The notes under the pieces: model-generated
What the model was told of the DNA's origin: nothing
Seen by the model: only the letters and a program-made list of their open reading frames with translations
Database searches by the model: none
Made by a program: the position numbers and the translations under genes
Shown here: positions 17,577-26,298 of the stretch, one piece after another
Position numbering within the stretch: the stretch's first letter is position 1
Layout of the letters: each line of letters starts with the position of its first letter
Source: Streptomyces sp. CG4
GTDB lineage: Bacteria; Actinomycetota; Actinomycetes; Streptomycetales; Streptomycetaceae
Length of the DNA stretch: 64,000 nucleotides
Assembly: GCF_041080655.1 (NCBI RefSeq)
Contig: NZ_CP163525.1
Span: 4,836,001-4,900,000 of the forward strand
Reading direction: 5' to 3'

Positions 17577-18386
17577 TTACGCGACCCGCCTCCGGAAGGT
17601 TCGGTCGGCGAGTACCACCGACACCAGCAGGATGCCGGCGCACCAGGCTACGGCCAGCCAGGCGTTGTCGCCCAGCGGCTGGTCGTTCAGCAGTCGGCGC
17701 AGGCACTCGATGATCGGAGTGACCGGCTGGTGCTTCGCCACGCCACGCAACCACGACGGCAAGGTGGAGACGGGGACGAAGGCACTGCTCACGTACGGAA
17801 CGAACATCATGAGGAAGGAGAATCCGCCGGCCGCCTCGGCCGTCTTGACCAGGAGTCCGAAGACGGCGGCGAGCCAGGAGGCCGCCAGCATGTACATCAG
17901 CAGCACGCCCGCTGCCGCGATCCAGCGCACCACGTCGGCGTCGGCGCGGAACCCAATGAGCAGGGCGACGCCGAACACGATCAGGGTCGAGACGACATTG
18001 CGCGCGACGCTGGCCACCACGTGGCCACAGAGTACGGCCGTGCCGCCGACGTCCATCGACCGCAGTCGGTCGACGATACCCCCGTTCATGTCGAGGTTGA
18101 CGTTCACGGCCGTAGCCGCGCTACCCCAGCCGGCGCAGAGCATGAGCACCCCGGGAATGACGTAGTTGACGTAGTCACCACCGGTGCTGTTCTTGATCGC
18201 ACCGCCGAAGAGGTAGACGAAGACCAGCATCAGCATGACCGGCATCATCACGGACGTGATGATCGCGTCAAGTGCGCGCGAGGTCAGGCGGATGCACCGG
18301 CCGCTCATGGTGATCGCGTTCTGGACGACGGCCGCCGGCTTGCTCCTGTGCCGCAGCGCGCCTGCGGGGAAGGCCAGTTCAGACAC
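17577..18386 (-). CDS. ABC-2 type permease of a drug exporter (DrrB-like)
   Basis: 269-residue membrane protein with about six hydrophobic segments and the ABC-2 pattern of DrrB/daunorubicin-resistance permeases (VVQNAITMSGRCIRLTSR near the N-terminus, PVTPIIECLR near the C-terminus). The GTG at 18386 overlaps the ATPase stop by 8 nt, so the pair is translationally coupled. It forms the membrane half of an exporter, probably for the glycosylated product and thus for self-resistance. Confidence 0.85.
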   Translation of the reverse strand: MSELAFPAGALRHRSKPAAVVQNAITMSGRCIRLTSRALDAIITSVMMPVMLMLVFVYLFGGAIKNSTGGDYVNYVIPGVLMLCAGWGSAATAVNVNLDMNGGIVDRLRSMDVGGTAVLCGHVVASVARNVVSTLIVFGVALLIGFRADADVVRWIAAAGVLLMYMLAASWLAAVFGLLVKTAEAAGGFSFLMMFVPYVSSAFVPVSTLPSWLRGVAKHQPVTPIIECLRRLLNDQPLGDNAWLAVAWCAGILLVSVVLADRTFRRRVA

Positions 18387-19368
18387 CGGCGGTCTCCTTG
18401 TCGTTCTCGTTGGTGTTCTCGTTCTTGTCACGCTGCATGGGGCGGCCCGTCAACGCCAGGAAGACGTCGTCGAGCGTGGCCGTGTGTACCGAGAACCGGC
18501 TGACCAGCCGGGCCTCAGGGTCGATCTCGTCGAGCAGCGACCGCACCTGCGCCGCGCTGCCGTCGGTGGGCACGCCGATCGTCAGCCGGGAGCGGTCCGT
18601 GGTGGAGATTCGGCCCGCCAGCAGCCGCTGCCCCTCGTCGTAAGCGGAGTCGTCGTCGAAGACGACGTCGAGCCGCTGCCCGGCCACCCGCCGCTTGAGT
18701 TCGGCGGGTGCGCCCTGGGCGACCACGCGCCCGCCATCGATCACGGCGACCGAATCAGCGAGTTGATCGGCCTCTTCCAAGTACTGCGTGGTGAGGAAGA
18801 TAGTGACGCCCTCTCCCAGAAGACCGGTGATGACCTCCCACATGGCTCGGCGGCTGCGCGGGTCCAGGCCGGTGGTGGGTTCGTCCAGGAAGATGACGGA
18901 GGGACGGCCGACAAGGCCCGCGGCAAGGTCGAGGCGGCGGCGCATACCTCCGGAGTAGGTCGCCACCCGGCGGCGCGCGGCATCCACGAGGTCGAAGCGC
19001 TCCAGCAGTTCCTGAGCGCGGCGCCGGGCCTCGCCCCGCGAGACACCGGCCAGCCTGGCCGTCATCCAGAGGTTCTCCTCGCCCGTCTGCAACTGGTCCA
19101 CAGCCGCGTACTGCCCGGTGAGGCTGATGACGCTCCGCACCTCACGCTGCTGGCGGTCCACGTCAAACCCCGCCACCCGGGCCTGTCCGGCGTCCGCACG
19201 CAACAGCGTCGACAGGATCCGCACGGTCGTCGTCTTGCCCGCACCGTTCGGCCCGAGCAGTGAGAAGACGCTGGCCTCCGGGACCTGCAGGTCGATGCCA
19301 GCGAGCACGTCGACCTTCCCATATGACTTTTTGAGCCCGGCCGCCTCGACAGCCCAGTTACCGCCCAT
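18379..19368 (-). CDS. ABC transporter ATPase (DrrA-like)
   Basis: 329 residues. Walker A is GPNGAGKT (39-46), the signature is YSGGMRRRLDLA, Walker B is VIFLDEPTTGLDP, and the DrrA-type C-terminal extension ends in a charged tail (DKNENTNENDKE). The ATG at 19368 follows GGAGGCGGAG. It energises the permease encoded just downstream. Upstream on the minus strand is a region rich in inverted repeats. Confidence 0.9.
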   Translation of the reverse strand: MGGNWAVEAAGLKKSYGKVDVLAGIDLQVPEASVFSLLGPNGAGKTTTVRILSTLLRADAGQARVAGFDVDRQQREVRSVISLTGQYAAVDQLQTGEENLWMTARLAGVSRGEARRRAQELLERFDLVDAARRRVATYSGGMRRRLDLAAGLVGRPSVIFLDEPTTGLDPRSRRAMWEVITGLLGEGVTIFLTTQYLEEADQLADSVAVIDGGRVVAQGAPAELKRRVAGQRLDVVFDDDSAYDEGQRLLAGRISTTDRSRLTIGVPTDGSAAQVRSLLDEIDPEARLVSRFSVHTATLDDVFLALTGRPMQRDKNENTNENDKETAGV

Positions 19369-19400
19369 TCTCCGCCTCCATGACGCGGGCCTCACACTTT

Positions 19401-19483
19401 TGCGTACGAGACACGCACGTTCGTACTGTATACACAGTCTCCGTTTTGCGTAAAGCGCACACTTTAAGCGTGCCTCGTACGCA
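19401..19483 (-). promoter_or_regulatory. Cluster of inverted repeats in the exporter promoter
   Basis: TGCGTACGAGACACGC (19401-19416) is matched in inverted orientation at 15 of 16 positions at 19468-19483. Between them ACTGT-ATAC-ACAGT (19425-19438) is a second palindrome, and GGTAC-ACA-GTACC occurs about 20 nt to the right. They lie 30-135 bp upstream of the exporter ATPase start. Two or three palindromes in a row suit a TetR-type repressor; the TetR protein at 16628-17362 is the natural candidate. Confidence 0.5.
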
Positions 19484-19677
19484 ACAACGCGTACAAGGTA
19501 CACAGTACCGTCGGTGAGCGTCAAGGAGCCCTTCTGCAAGCGCAGTTCAGGTACGGTCCGGCCACGCTGGTGATAGGGGTGGCGTAGCACGGATGAGGGG
19601 TTACTTCGACGCATCCCGCAGACATAGCGTCACGATCCGAGGACTGATCGATGTATGGATGGGTGGAGGCGGGACGC

Positions 19678-19935
19678 ATGAGCACGGAGTGGGAACCCGA
19701 GTTCGAGGAGATTCTGCGCGGCTTTCTGCCGTTCCTGGCCGAGGACGAGTCCCTCGACCCTGATCTCGACCTGCGCGACATGGGGCTGGACTCGCTCGGC
19801 ACCGTGGAATTGCTCGGCAAGCTGGAGGCCCAGTACCAGGTGCACTTCGTCGATGACGCGCTCAACCGGGACACTTTCGCCACACCTGACGCACTGTGGA
19901 CCACGGTGGCCCGGCTGGCCGATCCAGTCGCCTGA
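19678..19935 (+). CDS. Stand-alone acyl/peptidyl carrier protein
   Basis: 85 residues with the phosphopantetheine attachment motif GLDSLGTVELL (Ser at about residue 39) in a typical four-helix carrier pattern. The ATG at 19678 has GGAGGCGGGACGC upstream. It carries an acyl or aminoacyl group as a thioester. No synthase or ligase is next to it; it may serve the glycoside cluster or be the last gene left of something removed by the IS activity just to its right. Confidence 0.85.
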   Translation: MSTEWEPEFEEILRGFLPFLAEDESLDPDLDLRDMGLDSLGTVELLGKLEAQYQVHFVDDALNRDTFATPDALWTTVARLADPVA

Positions 19936-20047
19936 ACATTCCGCCTCGGAAACGCTCCGCAGCCGGGGCACCGGGCTCGCGCACCCAAGAGCTGACAACC
20001 GGGATCCGGTGTGCGGCCCCGGCAGTGCACGTTCTTAAGGTGGACAT

Positions 20048-20164
20048 GGGGCCTCGGTCACCGTCAGACCGACAGCGGCGGATCCGCTTGTGGGCAGTGG
20101 CTCGCGAGATGCCCATCTCAGCCGCGGCATGGGCGACAGGACCGCGACCGCACCTCGCAAGCAC
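20048..20164 (-). pseudogene. IS481-family transposase N-terminal remnant
   Basis: About 39 residues (LARCGRGPVAHAAAEMGISR, followed by ATAHKRIRRC) match the N-terminal HTH of IS481-type transposases, which read RPIAHVAAEMGISR. Nothing of the DDE domain remains. It lies between the carrier protein and the IS3 element. Confidence 0.6.
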
Positions 20165-20309
20165 GCCGGATCCGCCTGGCGACGAACTGGCCCGCTTGCC
20201 GCTGTCCGGATACAGCGGGTCAGGCCAGGCGCTGATCTCGGCGATGTGGGCTTGATCCGCTTTGACGGACATCCGAGATCAGGGGTTCTGCCCCAGGAGG
20301 ATGTCCATC

Positions 20310-20618
20310 ATGGAGAGCATGGGGAAGAAGAAGCCTCGGCCTCGCCGTTCGTTCACGCCTGAGTTCAAGGCCGAGATCGTCGAGCTGTGCCGGCGCGGTG
20401 ACCGCTCGGTCGGCCAGGTCGCCAAGGACTTCGACCTGACCGAGACGGCGGTGCGGCTGTGGGTCAGCCAGGCCGAGGTCGACGCGGGCGAGCGCGACGG
20501 GCTGACCAGCAGTGAACGCGAGGAGCTGGCCGCGCTGCGGCGGGAGAACCGCCGGCTGCGGGAGGACGTGGAGGTCCTCAAGCGGGCCACGGCTTTCTTC
20601 GCGAAGGAGACCCGGTGA
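20310..20618 (+). CDS. IS3-family transposase OrfA
   Basis: 102 residues. HTH segment RRSFTPEFKAEIVELCRRG, then SVGQVAKDFDLTETAVRLWV, followed by a leucine-zipper-like coiled coil (EREELAALRRENRRLREDVE), as in OrfA proteins of IS3. The ATG at 20310 has AGGAGG nine bases upstream. Its stop overlaps the orfB start (GTGA), the usual place for the programmed frameshift that makes OrfAB. Confidence 0.85.
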   Translation: MESMGKKKPRPRRSFTPEFKAEIVELCRRGDRSVGQVAKDFDLTETAVRLWVSQAEVDAGERDGLTSSEREELAALRRENRRLREDVEVLKRATAFFAKETR

Positions 20619-21522
20619 CGGTGCACCCGTTCATCGAGGCGGAGAAGCGAGACGGTCACAACGTCAAGCGCGTGTGTGAACTGCTGCAGGTCTCCCGAGC
20701 CGCCTTCTACGCCCGCCGCAGTGCCAGACCCGGTCCGCAGCCGCTCATACGCGCCCAGCTTCGCCTCCTTGGGGCGCCGTGCCACGAGGTCGGCCTTCCA
20801 CTGCGCGACCGAGGCCCGGTACTCCAGTCTGCCGCCGCGGGTGGCCGCGTTGCGCCGCAGTTCCCGGGAGATCGTCGATGGTGACCGGCCCAGCCGTCCG
20901 GCGATCTCCCGTACCCCGGCGCCCTGCACGCGCAGCAGAGCGATCTCCTCCCGTTCGGCGAACGAGAGATAACGGCCCGAGACGGTCAGGCTGATCTGCG
21001 GCATCCCGCCAGCGTGTCGGAACCACCGCGTTCCCACCGCTGGCGCGGCTCCGACAGCGACCGCCGCATCCTCACTTGTCAGGCCCTTGGCGATCTCGCC
21101 CCAGAACAGCCGCTCGATCTCGCGCCGAGTCGAGGGCCGCCCCGGAGACTTCATCGGTGACCGCCCCGTCAACTCCGCCATCCAACCCGCTGGTCGTCCC
21201 ACAACTCACCCTCTGATCAGGAGTGTTGCTACGACTGGTTGAACTCGGTCAGTACACCAGTCAGCAATTCGCCACCCTGGCAACGGAGTTGGGCGTCCGC
21301 CTGTCCGTCGGCCGCACCGGCCAGTGCTGGGACAACGCGCTCGCCGAGTCGTTCTTCGCCACCATCAAACGGGAGTTGCTCGACACAAGAACCTGGCCCA
21401 GCCGGGCCGCCACCCGCACCGCGATATTCGACTTCATCGAGGGCTGGTACAACTTGCACCGACTGCACAGCAGCCTCGGCTACCGCAGTCCCGCCGAATA
21501 CGAGACCGCACTCGCGGCCTGA
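20615..21522 (+). pseudogene. IS3-family OrfB, middle lost
   Basis: The first 40 or so residues (HPFIEAEKRDGHNVKRVCEL, SRAAFYARRS) and the last 90 residues (YTSQQFATLATELG, WDNALAESFFATIKRELL, then HRLHSSLGYRSPAEYE) are preserved. The catalytic Glu in NALAESFF remains, but the region carrying the first Asp, and probably the second, is gone and replaced by IS30 DNA from about 20742 to 21222. The element cannot encode its own active transposase. Confidence 0.8.
20742..21222 (-). pseudogene. IS30-family transposase N-terminal fragment
   Basis: The minus strand encodes the front of an IS30 transposase: an N-terminal segment with GRPSTRREIERLFWGEIAKG, then the HTH motifs LSFAEREEIALLRVQGAGVR and EIAGRLGRSPSTISRELRRN. 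At about 20742 the homology stops and the frame runs into antisense orfB. Junctions are approximate. No IS30 terminal repeats are obvious. Confidence 0.75.
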
Positions 21523-21562
21523 CCACCACACCGATGGTGTCCGTCAAAGCGGAACAAGCTCA

Positions 21563-22184
21563 ATGGGCGATGGGTGAGGTGGAGGGGGCATACCGAAGCA
21601 GGGCCGGAGCACCGATCATGTCCCGGACAGGGGCGACGGGCAGTTCGCTGCGGCCGGAGGGGAAGACCGCAGCGTAATGCCGTGCGACGGTCGCCTGCTG
21701 GGCCTGCCGCAACTTGGCATGTGTCCCGTCCTGAGCCTGCCGTTCCTGTGCCTCGGCCTTGGCGGCTTCGCGCCTGGCCTTGCCCGCCGGGTCAACGACG
21801 ATGCGCACTGCGGACATCAGTGACTCGGTGCACTCCACACAGGCCGGGTCCTGGCCGTCGCAGAGCTGCTGGAACGCCTTCCGGGACGTGAGACCGAGCG
21901 GCCCCGCGCACTGGGAGCACGAGCGTCCGGGAAACGACGGCCCACACACCAGATGCCGCGACGGCGTAGATCTGGTGGCCCGGGCCGGCGCTGTCGATGC
22001 CCTTGGCCTTCTCGCACCAAACGGGTGTGTCGAGCTCCGGAGCGCAGCCGGCCAGAGCCCAGTAACGCTCGCCGATGCTGACGAGTTCCGGGTCGGCTTC
22101 GCCGTCCGGGACCACCTCCGGGATGAGCTTGGAGAGGTCATCGACCGTCGGCTGCGGGTCGGGAAGATCGCTCACGCCACTCAC
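21563..22184 (-). pseudogene. Hypothetical protein with zinc-ribbon-like cysteines, frameshifted and IS-truncated
   Basis: The first part (VSGVSDLPDPQPTVDDLSKL onward, GTG at 22184) and the second part (CSQCAGPLGLTSRK, CDGQDPACVECTES, then an Ala/Lys/Gln-rich helix) are in different frames, joined by a shift near 21940. The paired CxxC motifs suggest a zinc ribbon. The 3' end stops at the IS3 boundary, so the C-terminus is lost. I do not recognise a named family; proteins like this occur in integrative elements. Confidence 0.5.
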
Positions 22185-22295
22185 TGTGAGGGCCCTGGCT
22201 GACACCCCCGGGCGGGTGGCTCCGCTGCCCGCTGGGCCCAGGGCTCCGGCATCAGTGGGAACGTCTGACGGCGGGCAATACATGGGCCGGACGGT

Positions 22296-23507
22296 TCAGT
22301 GGGGAGACGGGCCCAGGCCGTCCCAAGGGGAGGGAGGTTCGGGGTCCTTGCGTGGACGCGAGCCACCCGGACTGCCCTGGGGGTGCTGATTGCTCCAGCC
22401 CAGGCCACCGATGTTGAGTCGGTGACGGGCGCGGGTGACGGCAACATAGGCGAGGCGGGCTTCGGCGTCGTCGATGTCGCCCGGCAACGGGTCGCCGTTC
22501 TCATCGCTTTCTTCTTGATCCACCGGTTCGGTGAAGTCCTCACCAATGCGGACGGACGCCCACTCGCTGCCCTTGGCCTTGTGCGCGGTGGAGGCCACGA
22601 TCTCGGCCGCCCTGCTCGACGGAGAGCCTGTCCATCGCGTTGAGGATGACGGCGGCACCGTGTTCATCGACCAGGTCGCAGCGGACGCATGACTTCGAGC
22701 ATGGCTCCGACGTTGGACCGGCAGACGATGGCGTCCGGTTCCTCGACACGTTCGAGGCGCGTACTGATCGCCGGGGTGCCGGTGAGCCGGATCGGGGAGT
22801 CGACGATATGGAGCCACCGGTTGGCCTCCTCCGCCAACTCCGCGCCGAAACGGAAGGACTGGGACAGCGCCAGTTACGTGCCGTCGAAGTCGGTCATGAC
22901 ATCCCAGGCGCCGCGCCATCCGTAGATCGCTCGGGCCGAGTCACCGACCATCACCAACTGGGTGTGCTACCGCTGGGCGTTGAAGATCTCCTCAACGACG
23001 GGTTGGTGTCCTGGGCCTCGTCGAGCAGCAGGAAATCCGCTCTGATCGTGGGTTCGGTCAGCGCCCAGATCTTCACATAGTGGTCGTGGTCGAAGCGGAC
23101 GACGCCTTCCTGAGGATTCTGCAGGTCGTCCCACGCCCTGGTCGCGTACGGCAGGACGACGTCGACGAGCTGGGCGTGCAGGTCTTCGGCTTCGATGCCC
23201 CGCAGCCTCGGGACGTGGTGGCGCTTGATGATGCTGTCCGCGGACTGGCAGAAACGGGTGACGGTCCGCAGCACCGTGTACGAGAGGGCCTTGTCGGTGA
23301 CATTCTGCTCACCGATACGGATGCGCATGTTGACGGCTTTATCAAGGGACGCACCGGTCTTCCAGCCGGGGACCCTGGGGGCGTTCAAGCGGGATGCGTA
23401 ACCGGTGCCCCACAGCGCCGAAGGCGAGCGAGTGCGCGGTCTTGCACAGCACGTTGCCGGGAAACTTGCGGGCCGCGTCACCGGCGATGGACTTGTTGAA
23501 GGCGACG
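22296..23507 (-). pseudogene. UvrD-like DNA helicase, multiply frameshifted and 5'-truncated
   Basis: Pieces of a superfamily 1 helicase appear in several frames: AFNKSIAGDAARKF near 23490, the Walker B motif LLLDEAQDTNP near 23010, then STAHKAKGSEW and LAYVAVTRARHRL near the C-terminus. Frame changes separate them, so no protein can be made. The start is missing: homology stops at the 55-nt repeat at 23508, which suggests that recombination at that repeat removed the 5' end, including the Walker A region. Confidence 0.8.
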
Positions 23508-23562
23508 GCGTTTCCGCAGGTCAGAGGGGGCTGAAGGAGTGGAGCCCAGGGGAGTCGAACCC
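23508..23562 (+). repeat. 55-nt att-like repeat, copy A
   Basis: Direct repeat shared with 50927-50981 and 53809-53863. It opens with GCGTTTCCGCAGGTCAGA, identical in copy C, and ends with GTGGAGCCCAGGGGAGTCG followed by AACCC. The latter is the 3' end of the tRNA-Ala gene at 53841 with one change. It marks the left edge of the RiPP island and truncates the helicase gene. Confidence 0.8.
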
Positions 23563-24071
23563 GAAGTCGCCGTTGCAGTCACGAATCACGGCTTACCGGA
23601 GACAGTCGAACTCCGCACTGCTTCCGGGCTTGCCACTCCGGTTTCACAGCGCGTGCTGAAGCAAATCACCATGATGGCTCCGGAGCGCCCGCGATTGTGT
23701 CAGCACGACACGCCGCATCGTAGTCACCAGCGGCCGAGCCTTCCCCTATGCCACGGAGACACCGGAATCTCCGACGAACCCAGCGCGGTTCAAGAAGCAC
23801 CACACCCGTTCGGGAGCCAAGGTGCGTCCAGGAGTCAGGTCGGCGGTTGGCCCGGTTGTCGCCGCGTAGTGACAAAGCGCGAATCAGGCACTCAGGGCTC
23901 GTAACACGATCTCGTTGGGGCGCTGGTCGGGTCGTTCGGACAGATTCGATCCTCTCATTGCCCACTCCCTCGCGGCTGCACAAGGGCGACGCCCTCAGCC
24001 GAATGGCACGGAGAACCTCGGGGATGTGCAGAAGCCCGTCACCAACACACCGGCTGTCGGCTCCGCGAGCG
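23563..24071. other. Degenerate sequence, no gene seen
   Basis: About 500 nt between the att-like repeat and the DAHP synthase remnant. Open frames exist on both strands but have no ribosome sites, no recognisable motifs and non-Streptomyces codon choice. It is probably decayed island DNA. Confidence 0.4.
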
Positions 24072-24587
24072 TCATGGCGCGCTGCGGCGGAGCATCTGTG
24101 CGACCAGAAAAGCCAGTTCCAGGGACTGGCTGTGGTTGAGTCGCGGGTCACAGGCTGTTTCGTATCGTCGTGGTAGGTCCTCGGCGAGGATCTCGTCGCC
24201 TCCGCCAACACACTCCGTGACATCGTCTCCGGTGAGCTCGACATGGACACCACCTGGGTGAGTGCCCAACGTCTGATGGACCTCCGCGAACCCGCGCACT
24301 TCGTCGAGGACAGTCGCGAACTCCCGGGTCTTGTGGCCGCTGGACTCGGCGGTCTTGGAGACCAGATCGGGCAGGAGGTCCCTGATCCGGTCGGCGCCGG
24401 CGCGCAAGACGAACGTCAGCCGGCCGGGCTCCCGTTCGGGATCGAGGCGATCGAGGAGGCCGAGTATGGCGTCAACGTCGGTTGTCGGTCCACGCTTGAC
24501 GGCGATCGGATTATGGACGCGCGAGAAGAACTCCACGTATGCGCCGTCGCGAGAGACGCTACGCAGGGCACACGCCGTACACCCCAT
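24072..24587 (-). pseudogene. Class II DAHP synthase remnant
   Basis: The C-terminal third of a plant-type 3-deoxy-7-phosphoheptulonate synthase is clear: NPIAVKRGPTT, DPEREPGRLTFVLRAGADRI, EVHQTLGTHPGGVHVELTGD, VTECVGGGDE and RYETACDPRLNHSQSLELAF. The segment that should hold the metal-binding DPMHGNT motif is missing (LVSKTAESSGHKTREF runs straight across), an internal deletion of about 20 residues, and the N-terminal two thirds are absent. It is inactive. Cluster-borne copies of this enzyme usually feed shikimate-derived building blocks. Confidence 0.85.
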
Positions 24588-24800
24588 CGCCGCCGTGCAG
24601 GTTCCGCGGCATCGACAGCACGGCGGCCCGCCGCGCCATCCGCCGTACCGAACGGGTGCTGCGCGCGACCGCTCCAGCCCCGGTGAGCCCGTCCGAGCCG
24701 ACCGACCAGCCGTTCGCGCTCTGCCCGAGCCCCAACCCGACCGCGCCCTGACAGAAGGCGGGCCGGGGCACCGCCCCGGCCCGCCACGACAGTTGTCGGA

Positions 24801-25304
24801 TCAGTCCACGTCCAGCCGCCAGTCCAGAGCGCGCCGGAAGTACACCAGCGGCTCCCCGGGCGCCGTACGGCAGTACACCACCTGGCCGATCAGCACGGCA
24901 TGGTCGCCGTGCTCCACGATCCTGCTCGTGGCGCACCGCAGATACCCCAGGGATCCGGCGAGCCTGGGCACCGCCCCGTCCCAGTCCCACTGCCGGCCAC
25001 CGAACTTGTCGTCACTGCGGCTGGCGAAGACCCGGGCCAGCTCCCGTTGGTCCGCACCCAGCACATGCACCCCGAACTCAGGCGCTCGCAACAGTGCGTG
25101 GTAGGAGCGCGACGAACGGTCCACCGCCACCAGGACGGACGGCGGAGCAACGCTGTAGGAACAGATGGAGGACACCAGCAGACCGCAGGGATCCCCGGAC
25201 GGGGTACGGGCGGTCACCGCGGCCACGCCCGACACCATGCTGGACATCGCCTCGGCGAAGACCTCCGCCGGTGTGGAAACCGTTTCGGACATCAGTGTGT
25301 TCAC
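24801..25304 (-). CDS. Flavin reductase domain protein
   Basis: 167 residues of the flavin reductase-like fold, with SGVAAVTARTPSGDPCGLLVSS, CSYSVAPPSVLVAVDRSSRS and RIVEHGDHAVLIGQV. Such proteins supply reduced FMN or FAD to two-component monooxygenases using NAD(P)H. The GTG at 25304 lies 16 nt after the AMP-ligase remnant on the same strand, so they were one operon. The luciferase-like monooxygenase at 27746-28804 could be its partner; that is inference. Confidence 0.85.
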   Translation of the reverse strand: MNTLMSETVSTPAEVFAEAMSSMVSGVAAVTARTPSGDPCGLLVSSICSYSVAPPSVLVAVDRSSRSYHALLRAPEFGVHVLGADQRELARVFASRSDDKFGGRQWDWDGAVPRLAGSLGYLRCATSRIVEHGDHAVLIGQVVYCRTAPGEPLVYFRRALDWRLDVD

Positions 25305-25320
25305 GAACTAGTCCAGACTT

Positions 25321-26290
25321 CTACGGCCGACGGCCGATGTATGTAGCGGCCAGAGCCTTCTTGTCTATCTTCCCCACCGCGGTCAGCGGCATTTGCATGA
25401 CGATCTCCACCCGGTCCGGCGTCTTGTAGGGGGCGAGCCCACGCTCCCGCAGGAAGGCCCCGGTCGTCTTCACACCCGGCTGCCCCCGGAAATGACGAGG
25501 AACGCCACCGAGCACTCGCCCAGCTTCTCGTCCGGTTCCGGCACCAGCGCCGCCGAGACGACGTCCGGGTGGGCCAGCAGATGGCCCTCGACCTCGGTGG
25601 CGTCGGTCTTCACCCCACCGCGGTTGCTCTGGTCCTTCACCCGGCCGATCACATCAGGTGCCCGCTGGGCAGCCTGCGGATCTGGTCCCCGGTGCGGTAG
25701 AAACCGTCCTCCCCGAAGCTGGCCCGGTTCTGCTCGGTGGCACGGTAGTAGCCGTGCAGCGTGTACGGCCCGCGGGTGAGCAACTCCCCGACCTGTTGGT
25801 CCGGCACCGGCCGGCCGTCGCCGTCCACGACGAGAATCTCGTCGTCGGCGGACACCGACACCCCCTGGGTGGTGCGCAACAACTCTACTGGATCGTCCAG
25901 CCGGGTCAGCAAGATCAGCCCCTCGGACATCCCGAACACCTGCTGCAACGTGCAGTCCAGCCGATCCACCACCCTGGCCGCCACATCGTCGGCCAGCCGC
26001 GCGCTGCCGACCTGGAGTACCCGCTGGCGGGACAGATCGGCCGAAGCGCGTTCCAACTCGGCCAGCCAGCGCGACACCAGGGTGGGATTGAGCGAGGCGA
26101 TGGTCACACGCTCCCGCTCGATCAACCAGAACGCAGTGCACGGATAGGGGTTCGACGCCATGACCACGGTGCCGCCGACCTGCAGGAGGGGGCGCTGCAG
26201 CACCGGCAGGCAGCCACGCGCGACGGCGGCCCGCGGCAAACTCGACCCGAGAGAGCGAGTTGACCACGCTGACCCGGCTGCCGGCCCGGA
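25321..26290 (-). pseudogene. Aryl-acid AMP ligase remnant (DhbE-like)
   Basis: The last 300 or so residues of an adenylate-forming ligase are spread over three frames: LLQVGGTVVMASNP, QQVFGMSEGLILLTRLDD and FYRTGDQIRRLPSGH in one, VIGRVKDQSNRGG with VEGHLLAHPDVVSAALVPEP in the next, and GLAPYKTPDRVEIVMQMPLT with AVGKIDKKAL in the third. The SNRGGVKT and GKIDKKAL motifs fit 2,3-dihydroxybenzoate/salicylate-type ligases. The N-terminal half is missing, cut near the M20 gene. Not functional. Confidence 0.8.
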
Positions 26291-26298
26291 CGGAACCC

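Larger units (their letters stand above)
20247..21562 (+). mobile_element. IS3-family element with an internal IS30 replacement
   Basis: Terminal inverted repeats of about 26 bp are visible. The left end runs GGCTTGATCCGCTTTGACGG and the right end, reverse-complemented, GAGCTTGTTCCGCTTTGACG. Flanking ATG trinucleotides (20244-20246 and 21563-21565) look like the 3-bp target duplication typical of IS3. orfA is complete; orfB has lost its middle, which is replaced by a piece of an IS30-type transposase gene in the opposite direction. The element interrupts the 3' end of the minus-strand gene at 21563-22184. Confidence 0.85.

Noticed and set aside
20279..21202. A single 307-residue transposase gene on the minus strand
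   Set aside because: Only its first half is IS30-like; the second half is antisense to IS3 orfB and orfA, so it is a junction artefact.
23666..24253. Minus-strand gene of 195 codons
   Set aside because: Ser/Arg-rich composition without motifs, overlapping the DAHP synthase remnant; looks like decayed DNA.
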